Assembly (NCBI GenBank): GCA_965240325.2
Contig: OZ251222.1
Span: 4,092,001-4,156,000, forward strand
Direction: 5' to 3'
Length of the DNA: 64,000 nucleotides
Source: Rebecca billardiae RCC1528
Lineage: Eukaryota > Haptophyta
This document shows positions 45,455 to 55,717 of this stretch, piece by piece. The notes under the pieces were generated by a model. It made no database searches and had not been told where the DNA came from. It saw only the letters and a list, made by a program, of their open reading frames with translations. The first letter of the stretch is position 1, and each line of letters begins with the position of its first letter. A program made the translations under genes and the position numbers.

Positions 45455-46546
45455 ATGCTGCGCCAATCGCAGAGTGGCGCATGGGATGGCGGCGCAGATG
45501 ACGGTGGCGAGCTCGACGAGGAAGACGCAGCGGCGCTCGAGCGCCGCGGCGCAGAGCTCCAGAACGCCGGCCATACGGCGGAGGCGCTCGACTGCTTTGA
45601 GCAGGCCCTGCACACGCGGCGCACACACGCGCTCGGGGAGCGCGGCCCGCGCGTGCGGCGCGCGCAGCACACGGTCGCGGATGTGTGCAACTCGCTTGCG
45701 ATGCAGCGCCTTTCCGAGGACGCCTTCGACGAGGCGCGCGCCCTCCTCCGCCGCGCGGAGAGCCTGTCTGAGCGCGACAGCTCGCTGCGCGCCATCACCT
45801 ACAACAACATGGCATGCCTGCACCGGCGGGAGGGGCACCTGCGCACGGCGTTACAGTACCTGATGAAGGCGTTGGAGATCGAATCCGCCCTGCCCGACGC
45901 GCACAACCCGTCAGACACCCATCTCAACATCTGCGCGATCCAGTCGCAGCTCGGCCGGCACGAGCTCGCGCTCGAGCACGCGCAAGCAGCGCTCGTGATG
46001 CTGCACGACGAGCTGTTCGACGACCAGCACGCCACGCTCGACGGGACGCAGCCGTTCCCACCGGCCTCGGAGCGCATGTCCGTGCTCGCCATCGCCTACC
46101 ACAACATGGCCGCCGAGCAGGAGTTCCTGGGGCAGTGGGAGTCTGCGCTGCTGTCGTACAAGCGCGGCATGCAGCTCGCGCGGCTGCACGTCGGCCAGGG
46201 CCACCCCGTCACCGACGCGCTGACGCAGGCGCACAAGACGGCGCGCAGGACCATCGAGCGCAAGCTCGAGGCGCAGGAGCAAAAACGCGCCACCCGCATG
46301 ATGCACGCGACTAAGAGCCGCGTGAGCGCAGGCGGCCCAGGGCCGCCGCGGCTGCACGCGGGCAGCGGCAGCGCCGGCGGCTCGCGACCAGGCAGCCAGC
46401 CCGGCAACGCTCGGCCGCAGTTCAACCGCACGAACTCGGGCGGCGCGCTGCCCGCGGCTGAAGCGCGGCTGCACGGCGTCTACGGGACGCCGCGCTCGCG
46501 CCCGTCCCGCCCAGCCTCCGCCGCGGCGGCGAACCGCAGGCGTTGA
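45455..46546 (+). CDS. TPR-repeat protein
   Basis: 363 residues. Tetratricopeptide repeats span about 25-240: ERRGAELQNAGHTAEALDCF, then VCNSLAMQRLSEDAFDEARA, ITYNNMACLHRREGHLRTAL, LNICAIQSQLGRHELALEHA and AYHNMAAEQEFLGQWESALL, each with the Gly/Ala/Tyr pattern of TPR helices. The C-terminal 120 residues are basic, Gly/Ser/Arg-rich and disordered (RPSRPASAAAANRRR end), a composition often seen in cytoskeleton-associated proteins. TPR arrays are protein-binding platforms, and kinesin-light-chain-like or ciliary adaptors have similar spacing. No enzyme domain. No intron. The start is the ATG at 45455. Confidence 0.85.
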   Translation: MLRQSQSGAWDGGADDGGELDEEDAAALERRGAELQNAGHTAEALDCFEQALHTRRTHALGERGPRVRRAQHTVADVCNSLAMQRLSEDAFDEARALLRRAESLSERDSSLRAITYNNMACLHRREGHLRTALQYLMKALEIESALPDAHNPSDTHLNICAIQSQLGRHELALEHAQAALVMLHDELFDDQHATLDGTQPFPPASERMSVLAIAYHNMAAEQEFLGQWESALLSYKRGMQLARLHVGQGHPVTDALTQAHKTARRTIERKLEAQEQKRATRMMHATKSRVSAGGPGPPRLHAGSGSAGGSRPGSQPGNARPQFNRTNSGGALPAAEARLHGVYGTPRSRPSRPASAAAANRRR

Positions 46547-46847
46547 CCATCATGAGTGAGACTTCGTCGTCACGGCGGCGACTAAGAAAAGACTAAAGAG
46601 TGGCGGGACGGAGGGCAAGGGCCGTTACAATCGTCGCATCAGCATATATTTTATTATTTGTTATACGGCCCGCCATTATATTGATTTTGAAACGGTATAT
46701 TGATGATAGACGGTTATAAATAATTCCAACGCGCGCCGTCTGGATGAAGATTTCGTCGGACGTCGCCGGGTCCGCGGGCCGGGGCGGCGGGCACGCGAGA
46801 CCTCGACGCCGACGGCTCGGGCTACGACGGGCTCACCACCCCGGCCC
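46547..46847. other. Intergenic region between convergent genes
   Basis: AT-rich (about 46640-46730: ATATATTTTATTATTTG and similar), as expected for 3' ends. No gene seen. Confidence 0.6.
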
Positions 46848-48920
46848 TCACCACTGCTCGCCGCCGTCGTCGTCGTCATTGGCCAGCAGAAGCTCTGCGC
46901 GGTCGGCAGCGCTGAGCAGGCTGCCGCCGAGGCGCGGCGGCGGGCTCTCGGCGGTGGCGAGTCTGGCGACCGCACGCGCGGCCGCGGTGCGCACGAGCGC
47001 GACGGCCGCTCCCACGACGACGGACGCCACGCACACAAAGCCCAGCAGCTGCGGGCCGTCCGCACTCAGGTACGCCGGCGCGTCTCGCCTTCCCGCGAGC
47101 GAGGGCTGCTCGTCCGTGTGCGAGAAGGCGATCGTCTCCGTCCACGCGGTGCGCTCGCCTCGCCCGAGTGAGAGCAGCAGGATGGGCTCGGGGGACAGCG
47201 TGTGCGCCTCGGCGTACAGGTTGAGAGCGTACAGCGGGAGCGGCGTGCCATCCGCCAGCTGGCCGTACGCACCGTCGAGCGCGAGGGTGCGCCGCACGTG
47301 CACGCCGCCGCCGGGCAGCTCGAGGCTGAATGCGCCGCTCGGCGCAAAGCCGAGCGCCGCGCCATCAAACATGGCCTTGAGCTTGGTGGGCTCGCGCACG
47401 CGCCGCGTCGTCTCGAGCGTCTCGGGCCCGACGGCGCGCGCGTACGCGGCCAGGGGCTCGGCCCACGCGCAATCCGCGTACGCGCTCGCGTTCACGCCGT
47501 CCAGCCTGAGCCGCCACCCCGCGCCGATCGGCTCCCCTTCGAGCTGCAGGAAGTTGTGCGAGTAGTAAGGCACGCTGAACGGCCGCTCGCCCACGTTCTC
47601 GAGCACGGTGTGCACCGTGAGCGCGCCGCCCGAGACCGAGACGCGGCGGCGGAGGCGGTAGCCCCACGCGCGGCCGAGCGTGTCCTCGGTCTCCATCTCG
47701 ACGTGCGTGCTGCTCGACTGCACGCGCCACGCCGCCGTGCTCGCAAACTCGTAGGGCTGGTTGAAGCGATAAATGTCGGCGCGCGCGCTGCCGTTGCACG
47801 CGGGGCACGAGCCCTTCAGCAGCTTGCCCACGCCGATCTTGAGGAAGGGCGCGCCTGGCGCGGCGTCCTCGTAGCCGAGGACGCCGTTGGCCGGCGCGAG
47901 CGACGCGCCGTACGCGCCCCAGCCCGGCCCGCACAGCGCGCCGTCGTCACCGCAGCCAAACTCGGCAGCCATCCCCAGGGCGGACTCTGGCCACTGCGGG
48001 TCGTGCGGCGCGCGCCACGCGGTGGGCGGGCTGAGCACGCGCCCGTCCGACAGCTCGAACGCGCCGATCATCGTGCCCCAGTCGAAGCGCGAGCTGGCGT
48101 AGTACCCCGGATCCGCGAGCGAGAAGGGCGGCAGGTACACCGTCGCCGACTTGAGCGCGAACGGCCGCGCCCCCTGTGGCGCGGGCGTGGCGCTGAGCAC
48201 GACCTTGGGGTAGGCGCGCATGTCCACGGCGGGCGGCGGAGCCGGCGGGCTCGCGGGCGGCGGACGCGGGCGGGGCGGCGGGGATGGCGGCGAGGATGGT
48301 GGCGAGGGCGCCAGCGGCGGCGGCGTGGGCGGGAGGGCCGGTAGACCGAGGGAGACGGGCGGCAGTGCGGACGTGGAGGACGGCGATGGCGACGGTGCGG
48401 GCGAGGCGGAGGGCGCCTGCGACGTCGTCGCCGGCGGCGGCCCGGGAGGCCCTTTGCCAGCCATGGACGGCTGCGCAGATGAGGCTTCGGGCTCGAAGGA
48501 TGCACCTTCGCCTGCCTCGGCACCCGTGCACTGCAGCAGCTGCGGAGGCGCGTTGTCTTCGGTCGAGTACTCCCAGTCTGGGTCCGCCCTCATCCGCAGC
48601 ACGGCGCGCGTGCGCACGACGCGGCCGTGGAGGCCGCAGCCGGGTGAGTTGCATGAGATGGAGACTTGCCACTCGTCCGAGGCGTCCGAGCTCCCGCCCA
48701 CTGGCGACCACTCCTCTGCGCCGACCTTGACCTGGAACTCCACCGCGCCGACATCGTCGGCGGCCACGCCAATCCCGCCCAGGGAGGCGCGCGGCAGCGT
48801 GAAGCTCAGAGCGGTGCATGCCGCGTCGAACGCAGCCACGCTGTGCGGCTTGGCGACATCGAGTGCACCCACGGCCGACAGGGTGGCGACGAAAGCGGCG
48901 GACGATACACTGTGTCGCAT
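46848..48920 (-). CDS. Membrane-anchored extracellular protein with galactose-mutarotase-like domain
   Basis: 690 residues from ATG 48920; a longer frame from upstream lacks a leader. Residues 1-22 are a signal peptide (MRHSVSSAAFVATLSAVGAL). A Cys-containing N-terminal domain (25-150) is followed by a Pro-rich spacer (about 175-240, Ser-Pro and Pro-Pro repeats). Then comes an all-beta domain (about 245-600) with strings typical of the aldose-1-epimerase-like fold: YYASSRFDWGTMIGAFEL, FLKIGVGKLLKG, LENVGERPFSVPYYSHNFL and EPILLLSLGRGERTAWTETI. A single membrane helix follows (LLGFVCVASVVVGAAVALV, about 620-640) with a short acidic cytosolic tail. It probably binds or modifies sugars at the cell surface or in the Golgi; catalytic residues are not certain. 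The Pro-rich hinge is like algal wall glycoproteins. Confidence 0.75.
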   Translation of the reverse strand: MRHSVSSAAFVATLSAVGALDVAKPHSVAAFDAACTALSFTLPRASLGGIGVAADDVGAVEFQVKVGAEEWSPVGGSSDASDEWQVSISCNSPGCGLHGRVVRTRAVLRMRADPDWEYSTEDNAPPQLLQCTGAEAGEGASFEPEASSAQPSMAGKGPPGPPPATTSQAPSASPAPSPSPSSTSALPPVSLGLPALPPTPPPLAPSPPSSPPSPPPRPRPPPASPPAPPPAVDMRAYPKVVLSATPAPQGARPFALKSATVYLPPFSLADPGYYASSRFDWGTMIGAFELSDGRVLSPPTAWRAPHDPQWPESALGMAAEFGCGDDGALCGPGWGAYGASLAPANGVLGYEDAAPGAPFLKIGVGKLLKGSCPACNGSARADIYRFNQPYEFASTAAWRVQSSSTHVEMETEDTLGRAWGYRLRRRVSVSGGALTVHTVLENVGERPFSVPYYSHNFLQLEGEPIGAGWRLRLDGVNASAYADCAWAEPLAAYARAVGPETLETTRRVREPTKLKAMFDGAALGFAPSGAFSLELPGGGVHVRRTLALDGAYGQLADGTPLPLYALNLYAEAHTLSPEPILLLSLGRGERTAWTETIAFSHTDEQPSLAGRRDAPAYLSADGPQLLGFVCVASVVVGAAVALVRTAAARAVARLATAESPPPRLGGSLLSAADRAELLLANDDDDGGEQW

Positions 48921-49235
48921 GAGGGCGACCGGCCTCGTCCCTTTGGACGACGACGGCGCGCCGAGCCTTTCAAAAGACCGCACTGGCTGGCAACCGAGGG
49001 CCCTGATGAGATTCGCATCAGAATACGCCTGCCTGAGCTGTGTGCGTCTCTTATTCTTAGTAAACTGTATCGATCGCAGCAGATCGCCGCCGACTCTGTT
49101 GTCAACAACTCAACACTAAGTTCAAGTTGTTGCGGCCCGGCTTGTCCGTCAGGGGCGGATGTCGCTGACTGTACGTCACCACGTCAGCGAGGCTCACAAT
49201 AGCCGACGAGGCAGACGTGCTCGGCACCGTCAGGG
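48921..49235. other. Intergenic region
   Basis: Holds dispersed-repeat copy 3 (49026-49069). No gene seen. Confidence 0.6.
49026..49069 (-). repeat. Dispersed 44-bp repeat, copy 3
   Basis: Identical to copy 1 over the 44 bases. It lies about 105 bp upstream of the start of the mutarotase-like gene and, unlike copy 2, in the same orientation as that gene. Confidence 0.85.
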
Positions 49236-51062
49236 TCATGCTGCCGGCACATTCGGCGGCCACTTTTTGCTGCGGAGCAGCTTGGCGGTTCGGTCGTGCC
49301 GCTGCGCCGCGCGCGCCTGCGTGAGCTGGCGCTCGCACAAAGGGCGAAGCCGCTCGCGCTGCTTGTCCAGCATGGCGATCAGGTCGACTAGGACGTTCTG
49401 CACGCGCTGCGTCGCCTTGAGCGACATGTCGCTGTAGTGCATCACCACGGCTGCTGCCGCGGCGGCCGGCGCCTCGCCGGCGCTCGCGGGCGCGCCCGCG
49501 CCCGCGGCCGGGAGCGCTTCGGGTGCACTCTCGTCGCGCAGCGCCGTGGCCGCCTTGATGAAGGCGTCGAGCCGTTTGCGCGTCTTCACGGCGTGTATCC
49601 GCAGCCGGCAAGCGACCGCGTACCCGCCGCACGTGTCCACCTTCTCCCCCGCGCCCGTCTCCGCCCCGTCCTCCGCGCCGCCGCACGTCGCGCCGGCCAC
49701 GCCCGCCTCGATGGCCGCGACGCGCGCGGCCAGCTCCGCGTCCAGCTCGGCGAGACGCGTGGCGATCGGCGCCCAGCCGAGCGCGTCATGGTGCCGCGCG
49801 TGCGCGGGGTCGTTCGCCAGCGCCTTGAGCAGCGCGCGCTTGTGCTTGCCCAGCTGCAGCTGCGCCTCCTTGAGCAGCACGGAGCGGTGCGAGGAGAGCA
49901 GCTGCTCGAGCGCGCGCCGCCTGATGCCGTCCAGCTGGTCGGGCAGCACCTGCGCGCCAGGCCGCGCGCGCGGGGCGCGCTGGGCGCGTGGGCGTGCGCC
50001 GCCCCGGCGCGCCCCCCGCCGCCCCGCCGCCCCCGCCGCGCACCTGGTCGTACAGCTGCAGCGCGGAGAGGAAGGAGATGGTGTTGAACACCTCCGCGCT
50101 CACCTCCTGCCCGTTGATCGACGGCGGCGGCGAGCACGCGCACCCGGACTCGTCCGCGCTGGGCATGGGGCGGAGCGGGGAGGACATCGGCGCCGAGCCG
50201 GGGAGGGCGCCCGCCGCCTGCCGCGGCCGCGCACCCGGGCGCACGCGCGCGCGTGGCGGCCGCGTGGTGCGCACGTAACGGCGGCGGCGGCGGTGAGCGC
50301 CGCGCTCGAGCGAGCGCAGAGCCGGCGGCGCGGCGGTGCGCGCGCGCGCACCCATGCACGGTGGCTCTGCATCGCGAGCATCGCGTCGTCGATGGACTGC
50401 GCCGCGCTCAGCGCCGGCTCGTGGATGCGCAGCAGCGAGAGCGACGCGCGGCACAGCACGGTCGCGCCGTCCACCAGCAGCCGGTCCCACACGTCCAGCA
50501 CGAGGTGCAGCGGCAGCTCGCCCACAAAGAGGCACATGATCCACGCGAAGACGAAGGGCTCGAGGGTGAGCGACCAGCGCGCGAGGAGCGGGTTGATCGT
50601 GGGCAGGTACCGCGCGACGAGCTGCGTGAGCACGCTCACCTCCGCCTTGGAGCCGTGCAGCTCGGTCGAGTAGAAGCCGGGCGGCAGGATGTCTTCGACC
50701 AGCAGGCAGAGGAGCCAGAACGCGTCCTCCTCCGGCACGGCGACGAGCAGCAGGCTGACGATGAAGTTGAGGCCCTGGCAGTACCCTCCCTCCGCGTTCC
50801 GCGCGGCGAACGCCGTGAGCACGCGGCCGAGCACCGCCGGCTCCTCGACCGGGATGGGCACGCGCCTCACGTCCTTGTCGATCTGCCGCTGGATGAGCCC
50901 GTCGGCGTCGTCCTGCGAGGCGCGCACGAGCAGCTGCAGGTACGTCTCGCTAGTATCACTCCCGCCCGTGTCAGTCCGCTTCTTCTCAGCCGCGATAGCG
51001 CTCCACCGCTTGCGCCTGCGCTGTGTGTCCGCGGTGGCCGGCGTGGACGAGGCGGAGGACAT
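49236..51062 (-). CDS. TBC-domain Rab GTPase-activating protein (three exons)
   Basis: Exons 51062-50352, 50217-50044 and 49949-49236; 532 residues. Introns (134 and 94 bp) start GTGCGC and end CAG, and both splices are in phase. The TBC domain covers about 40-290. The catalytic arginine-finger motif is IDKDVRRV (I61-x-x-D64-x-x-R67), and the glutamine-finger motif YCQGLN (Q96) is present, so dual-finger GTP hydrolysis on a Rab is expected. Further family strings: WLLCLLVEDILPPGFYS, FVFAWIMCLFVGELPLHLVL and VWDRLLVDGATVLCRASLSL. The C-terminal exon forms long helices (QLDGIRRRALEQLLSSHRSV), possibly a coiled coil. The substrate Rab is unknown. It shares a promoter gap with the sialyltransferase gene; both act in the secretory pathway. 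Confidence 0.92.
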
Positions 51063-51205
51063 CGTTCCGCGCAGCCAACCAATCCGGGTTTGGTGCGGCG
51101 TGTTCCGGCCGCGACGCAGCTGCCGGTTCCGGGTGGAGGGTGCGGATCCGGTCTGGGTCGCGGTAGGAGCGGAGGCAGCGCGATGGCAGCGCGGGAAGCG
51201 CACGC
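51063..51205. promoter_or_regulatory. Shared promoter region with a CCAAT word
   Basis: 143 bp between divergent starts. AACCAATCCG at about 51077-51086 contains CCAAT (51079-51083), a typical promoter element. No TATA box. Confidence 0.45.
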
Positions 51206-52630
51206 ATGACGGTAGGGGAGGATATGGGTGTGAACGAGGCGGCCGTGCGATGCCGCCTTTTCGTGCGTCGGCGTCGTCGCGTGCTCCTCTTCGCCGTCGC
51301 TGGAGCGGCGCTCCTCACGCTCCGCGCAATGGTGCTGAGCCTGCCACTCACGTCGACGCGCTCGGACGTGCTGCAACCGCGCGGCGCACCGCGAGCTCCA
51401 CGGGCCGAGGACGTCGGCGTTTCCACCGCCGGCTCAATCGCACCGCCAGCAAGCGAAACGGGCACGAGCACCTCACCCCCCCCCGCTGCCCAAGCCCTTC
51501 TTGAGGCGGCGGCAGTACCTGCGGCAACGCCGGCCGCTGACCTGGTCGGTCAGGGCGTGAGATCGCCGCCGTCCGAGTGCTGGCACTTGCCACGCGCAGC
51601 GCGGCAGCCCCCGTTCAACGAGAACATGGCGTCGATCGTGTGGACGCGCCCACTACAGACGGCGCACGGCCCGCTCGATGACGTTGCGCCGAGCAAGCGC
51701 ACGCGCGAGTGGCCGGACGCGAAGCGTCAGCAGCTGATCGACGCGCTGCCCAGACATGAGGATGCGCGCGCGCAGCGCTTCCGCACCTGCGCCGTGGTGG
51801 GCTCGTCGCCCGAGGCGCTGCTGTACGAGGACGGCGCCGAGATCGACGCGCACGACGCCGTCTTCCGCAGCAACCTCGCGGTCACCGCCGGCTACGAGAA
51901 GTACGTGGGCAACCGGACGACGGTGCGCGTGATCAACCCGGTCGAGAGCCTGAGCCGCGCGCGCAGCAGGCGCGTCGGCGGCCCGCGGCAGGGCGGCGAC
52001 GCGACGATCCTGATCAAGAATCAGGACCCGCCGTCGATCCGCGACCCGTCGGGCGAGCACTCCAAGTTCCTCCGCGAGAAGCTCGAGCGGCGTGAGCACG
52101 GCGAGGAGGAGAGCGCCGACTTCCTCAGCCGGCGGCACATCATGGAGCTGTGCAACTTCATGCTCCTCATGTCGGGCGTGCCGCTCAGCGAGCCCGCGCT
52201 GCGCGGCCTGCACGTGAACCTGACCAAGGTCGGCGCGAGCTTCGGGCGCTTCGCGTCCTCGGGCGAGTGGGGCACGTGGCACCCGATGGGGGGCGGCATC
52301 CCCAAGTACTCGGGCGTGCACTGCTCGACCGGCACCGTGCTGCTCACCGAGGCGCTGCTCGTGTGCGACCGCGTGCGGCTGTACGGCTACCACGTATGCG
52401 ACTGCCCGACGCAGTGCGGCCGCGATCGGATCGCTGACTTCAACCACTACTGGGACACGAAGCCCACGCCCAACTTCGACAAGATGGCGAAGAGGTACGA
52501 GTCGCACATGCGCTACTACCACAAGCTACAGCACGCGTGCGAGTTGGACTTCCACATTGCGCGCCTTGGGCACTGCGACCACCTGCCGAGTGGCACCGGC
52601 CCGAGCAATGGTAATGTGGCCCGTGAGTAG
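51206..52630 (+). CDS. Sialyltransferase-like glycosyltransferase (GT29), type II membrane protein
   Basis: 474 residues. A basic cytosolic tail precedes a membrane anchor (about 24-46), then a Pro/Ala-rich stem to about 120, then the catalytic domain. Sialylmotif L at about 193-238: [20 protein letters not shown], then [20 protein letters not shown] and [10 protein letters not shown]. Sialylmotif S at about 370-398: [20 protein letters not shown], then VRLYGYHVC. Motif III HYWD at 414-417 and a VS-like His/Glu region follow. The conserved Cys of motifs L and S (C195, C373) that form the disulfide are present. The family moves sialic or related nonulosonic acids (Kdo, Kdn) from CMP-sugars to glycans in the Golgi; which sugar this alga uses cannot be told. 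No intron. Confidence 0.93.
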   Translation: MTVGEDMGVNEAAVRCRLFVRRRRRVLLFAVAGAALLTLRAMVLSLPLTSTRSDVLQPRGAPRAPRAEDVGVSTAGSIAPPASETGTSTSPPPAAQALLEAAAVPAATPAADLVGQGVRSPPSECWHLPRAARQPPFNENMASIVWTRPLQTAHGPLDDVAPSKRTREWPDAKRQQLIDALPRHEDARAQRFRTCAVVGSSPEALLYEDGAEIDAHDAVFRSNLAVTAGYEKYVGNRTTVRVINPVESLSRARSRRVGGPRQGGDATILIKNQDPPSIRDPSGEHSKFLREKLERREHGEEESADFLSRRHIMELCNFMLLMSGVPLSEPALRGLHVNLTKVGASFGRFASSGEWGTWHPMGGGIPKYSGVHCSTGTVLLTEALLVCDRVRLYGYHVCDCPTQCGRDRIADFNHYWDTKPTPNFDKMAKRYESHMRYYHKLQHACELDFHIARLGHCDHLPSGTGPSNGNVARE

Positions 52631-52822
52631 CTATAGGCGGCGTGATTTTTCAATATATATATAATAAATCTAATACTATTATAATAAATAATGCGCATGT
52701 ATGATGGATATATTCATGTGGAGCAGCGGCAGGGCTTCGGTCCGAGTGCGTCAGCAGGCGGAGTCGGGAGTGCCTAGCCGTCATACGGTACTGGCGTCGT
52801 AGCGGTGAGCAGGCACGCAATT

Positions 52823-52880
<58 letters not shown>

Positions 52881-53266
52881 ATAGAGCAGAGCAGAGTTAT
52901 ATTGTCGCGCGACGACGATGATACGTCATCGTCTGACGATGATGCATCATATCATATCCGAGACATCACGACCATATGCATCGGCGGTAATCGCCGCGCG
53001 ACGACTGTCGCGCGTCACCGTGACTCGTGAGTTAGTAGCTATAGTCTCAGAGTCAGAATATTCACGGTTGTAAAGCGGCGGGGCGGGCATTGATGCACCG
53101 CATACACAGACAAAATAAGCGCGCGCGTTCATCCGACACGAGGCTCGACACGGCCCACCCCAGACTTGCGAGGCGATTTGCCTGTTTGCCAATGGTGGCA
53201 GCAGGCGCGTCTGAGGAGGCCCCGATGGCCGAGCCAGTCAGACAATACTGCATCCAGCCAAGCCGC
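52631..53266. other. Intergenic region between convergent genes
   Basis: AT-rich just after the sialyltransferase stop. It includes the (GA)n tract. No gene seen. Confidence 0.6.
52825..52878. repeat. (AG)n microsatellite
   Basis: About 27 uninterrupted AG units. Confidence 0.97.
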
Positions 53267-54580
53267 CTACTCGGGGCACCCATTGGCACGCGCCCAGTGC
53301 AGGATGTGGAGGTTGTCAGAGTGGATCGCGGACTCACACGTCGACTTGTCCCACGGGCACCCATTCTCTCGCGCCCACTTGAGCACTTCGAAGTGGCCAC
53401 CGCCAGCGGCGGCGGCACACGTCCACTGGTCCCACGAGCTCCCAAACTCGCGCGCCCAGCGCAGGACGTGCAGGTGGCCCTTGCGCGCGGCCACGCGGCA
53501 GATGTCCGCGCCGTCCCACGGGCAGCCATGCTCGATCGCCCAGCTGAGCACGTCGAGGTGGCCGTTGCGCGCGGCTGCTGCGCACGTGGCCTTGCTCCAG
53601 TCGCACTTGTTCCTCCCGGTGCGCGCCCAGATCAGCACGTGCAGGTGGCCGTGCAGCGCCGCCTCGGTGCACGTCCACGCGCTCCAGCGGGACGGGCAGC
53701 GCTGCGCCGGCTGCGCGCGGATGTAGGAGAGCACGTCCAGGTGGCCGCCGCGAAGCGCGCGCACGAACGCCTGGACGTCCACGGGGCAGTGCTGGTCGAG
53801 CGCCCAGCGGAAGATCTCGAGGTGTCCGTGCGCGGCGGCCATGGTCGTCGTGCAATCGTCCATCGGGCAGCCTTCGAGCACCGCCCACTGCAGCGCCTCG
53901 AGGTGGCCGCCCTGCGCGGCGCTCGCGCACGTGTGGGCGTCCCAGCTGCAGCCTTGCGCGCGCAGCCACTGGAGGACCTCGAGGTGGCCGCCCTCGGCAG
54001 CCGCGGCGCACGCCGCCGTGCCGAGCGGGCAGCCCAGGCCCACCGCCCACTGCAGGAGCTCCAGGTCGCCGTTGCGCGCGATCGCGGTCGCCGTGCTCGC
54101 GTCCCAGCGGCAGCCGTGCGCGCGCGCCCACTTGAGCACATCGCGGTGGCCGCCGCGCGCGGCGGACAGGCAGGTGCGCGCGTCCATCGGGCAGCCGTTC
54201 GCGTGGGCCCACCGCAGCATCTCGAGGTGGCCGTGCGCCGCGGCGGTCGCGCAGAGGGAGGGCTCCCACGTGAGACGGGACTCGCTCAGCATCATCTGCG
54301 CGCACTCGAAGGATCCGCACGCGAACGCCGTCTCGACGAGCCTGCCATCCATGTACGGGGCGTACGCCTCGTCCTTCGCCCAGCGCACCCTCGCACTGCT
54401 GCTCGCAGCTGTGCGAATGGTCGCACGCAGCGGCTTCCCGCAGTGTCGCACGGCGCGCAAAAGCGCTTGGCACGTCAGCGCAAAGCACGTCACGTCGTCC
54501 TCGTGTACGGCCGCTGCCACAACCTGCAATTCGTTCTCGCCGAGGAAGTTGACGAGAGACGGCGCCAACGATCGCAGCAT
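53267..54580 (-). CDS. Ankyrin-repeat protein with N-terminal F-box-like region
   Basis: 437 residues from ATG 54580; the frame extends upstream only with a non-ATG start. About ten or more repeats of roughly 26-35 residues, of the degenerate ankyrin type common in algae and giant viruses, each near the pattern Cys-Pro-Trp-Asp-x-x-Thr-Cys-x-x-Ala-Ala-x-x-Gly-His-Leu-x-x-Leu-x-Trp-Ala. Examples: CAAAAEGGHLEVLQWLRAQG and CASAAQGGHLEALQWAVLEG. Residues 1-45 (LVNFLGENELQVVAAAVHED and on to a Cys-Gln-Ala-Leu-Leu helix) resemble an F-box or similar helical cap. If so, the protein could choose substrates for ubiquitination, but this is inference. No intron. Confidence 0.85.
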   Translation of the reverse strand: MLRSLAPSLVNFLGENELQVVAAAVHEDDVTCFALTCQALLRAVRHCGKPLRATIRTAASSSARVRWAKDEAYAPYMDGRLVETAFACGSFECAQMMLSESRLTWEPSLCATAAAHGHLEMLRWAHANGCPMDARTCLSAARGGHRDVLKWARAHGCRWDASTATAIARNGDLELLQWAVGLGCPLGTAACAAAAEGGHLEVLQWLRAQGCSWDAHTCASAAQGGHLEALQWAVLEGCPMDDCTTTMAAAHGHLEIFRWALDQHCPVDVQAFVRALRGGHLDVLSYIRAQPAQRCPSRWSAWTCTEAALHGHLHVLIWARTGRNKCDWSKATCAAAARNGHLDVLSWAIEHGCPWDGADICRVAARKGHLHVLRWAREFGSSWDQWTCAAAAGGGHFEVLKWARENGCPWDKSTCESAIHSDNLHILHWARANGCPE

Positions 54581-54844
54581 CGCCGTGGTCGGGGGAGCGG
54601 CGGGTCGAACGGGGGGCGTCTCGAAGGGGATCGAGGGCGGACGCGAGATGCCGAACTCGTCTGCCTCTGTCCGTGCTGTTGCTGCGCGGCAAACACTCAA
54701 ACAGTGGGGCAAGGCCCTTGAGGACCGCCCTTGAGATGATGAGTGGGGGCCGCCACGACGTGACCGCGTGAAAGGGTCGGTGCTGTCCGTGCTGTGCTCC
54801 AGTTTCGCGAGGTGACGTGTGTAAAAATAGTAGGCTCTGTACGG

Positions 54845-54884
54845 TACAGTTGATGACTAAGAATAAGAGAGAGACGCACACAGC
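54845..54884 (+). repeat. Dispersed 44-bp repeat, copy 4 (diverged)
   Basis: TACAGTTGATGACTAAGAAT, then AAGAGAGAGACGCACACAGC. It has a short insertion on each side of the core and lacks the AGGCAGGCG end. Confidence 0.65.
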
Positions 54885-54898
54885 TTATTATTAGAACT

Positions 54899-55189
54899 CA
54901 GCGCTCGACGCGCCGCGCCGTCAAGGAACGCCAGGCGCGCAAGGCGGCGCGCCTGGCACCGACCGCTGCACCCACGCCAGTCCCTGCTGCCCCGCTCCAC
55001 GAGGACCGAGACTCGCCCCCGGGCGACGACTTGGACGACGAGGAGCTGCCGCAGCAGCGGACGAAGCGCACCCTGGACGACGCCGCAGCGCCAGCCGCCG
55101 CCAGCCAGCCAGCTGGCTCGAGCGGCAAGCGCGTACGCGACCGCCCGGGGAGCACGGGGCAGGTACGACCAGCTGCTACCAGCGGCTGA
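54899..55189 (+). pseudogene. Possible 5'-truncated coding fragment
   Basis: An open frame without a start codon. It reads from RSTRRAVKERQARKAARLA through an acidic segment (GDDLDDEELPQQRTKRTLDD) to a stop at about 55189. Charged, low-complexity and nuclear-looking; no domain. It begins right after dispersed-repeat copy 4, as if that point were a break. It may equally be chance. Confidence 0.25.
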
Positions 55190-55717
55190 GACTGCCAGCT
55201 GACATCCGGACCTGCACCATCGCCCTCGCTCGGGGCACAGCAGGGCCATGCGAGCCGCGCAGCGCAGGTGGATCGCGCTCCAGCAGCTCAAGGCCGCGCT
55301 CAAGCTTTACGATCGCGGTGCAGGCTATGCTCTGCCACCAACGCCGACTTCGTGTCGACGATCGGGCACTGCCGCCGACGAATCAGGAGACCCGCGTCGT
55401 CCTACCTGTGTCGTTAAATCATAGAATGAGTCAGGTCACATGCAATCGTAAGACGCAGTCTGATGATCAAGAGTCAAGTGCCATGATTCAACGACAACGG
55501 AGCCCGACTCGGACTTCAGTAATTATCAGTCACACAGTAGTGACGAGCCCGGCGTGCCCGCGTGAACTATCCGGTCGGCGCCTCCGCGGCCGCGCCCGGA
55601 GGCCAGCAGGACGGTTACCAGGTGACAGGTCTCCTGCCCGGAGTGCTGACGCGCGTGGTGACGGCTGACGCCAGCGGGCTGCGGTAGGGACGAGTCACGA
55701 GACCTGAGCACTGTCAA

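Larger units (their letters stand above)
54581..55717. other. Intergenic region with a gene fragment
   Basis: Contains dispersed-repeat copy 4 and a short coding-like fragment (both listed). No whole gene seen. 55330-55717 has no coding potential. Confidence 0.5.
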
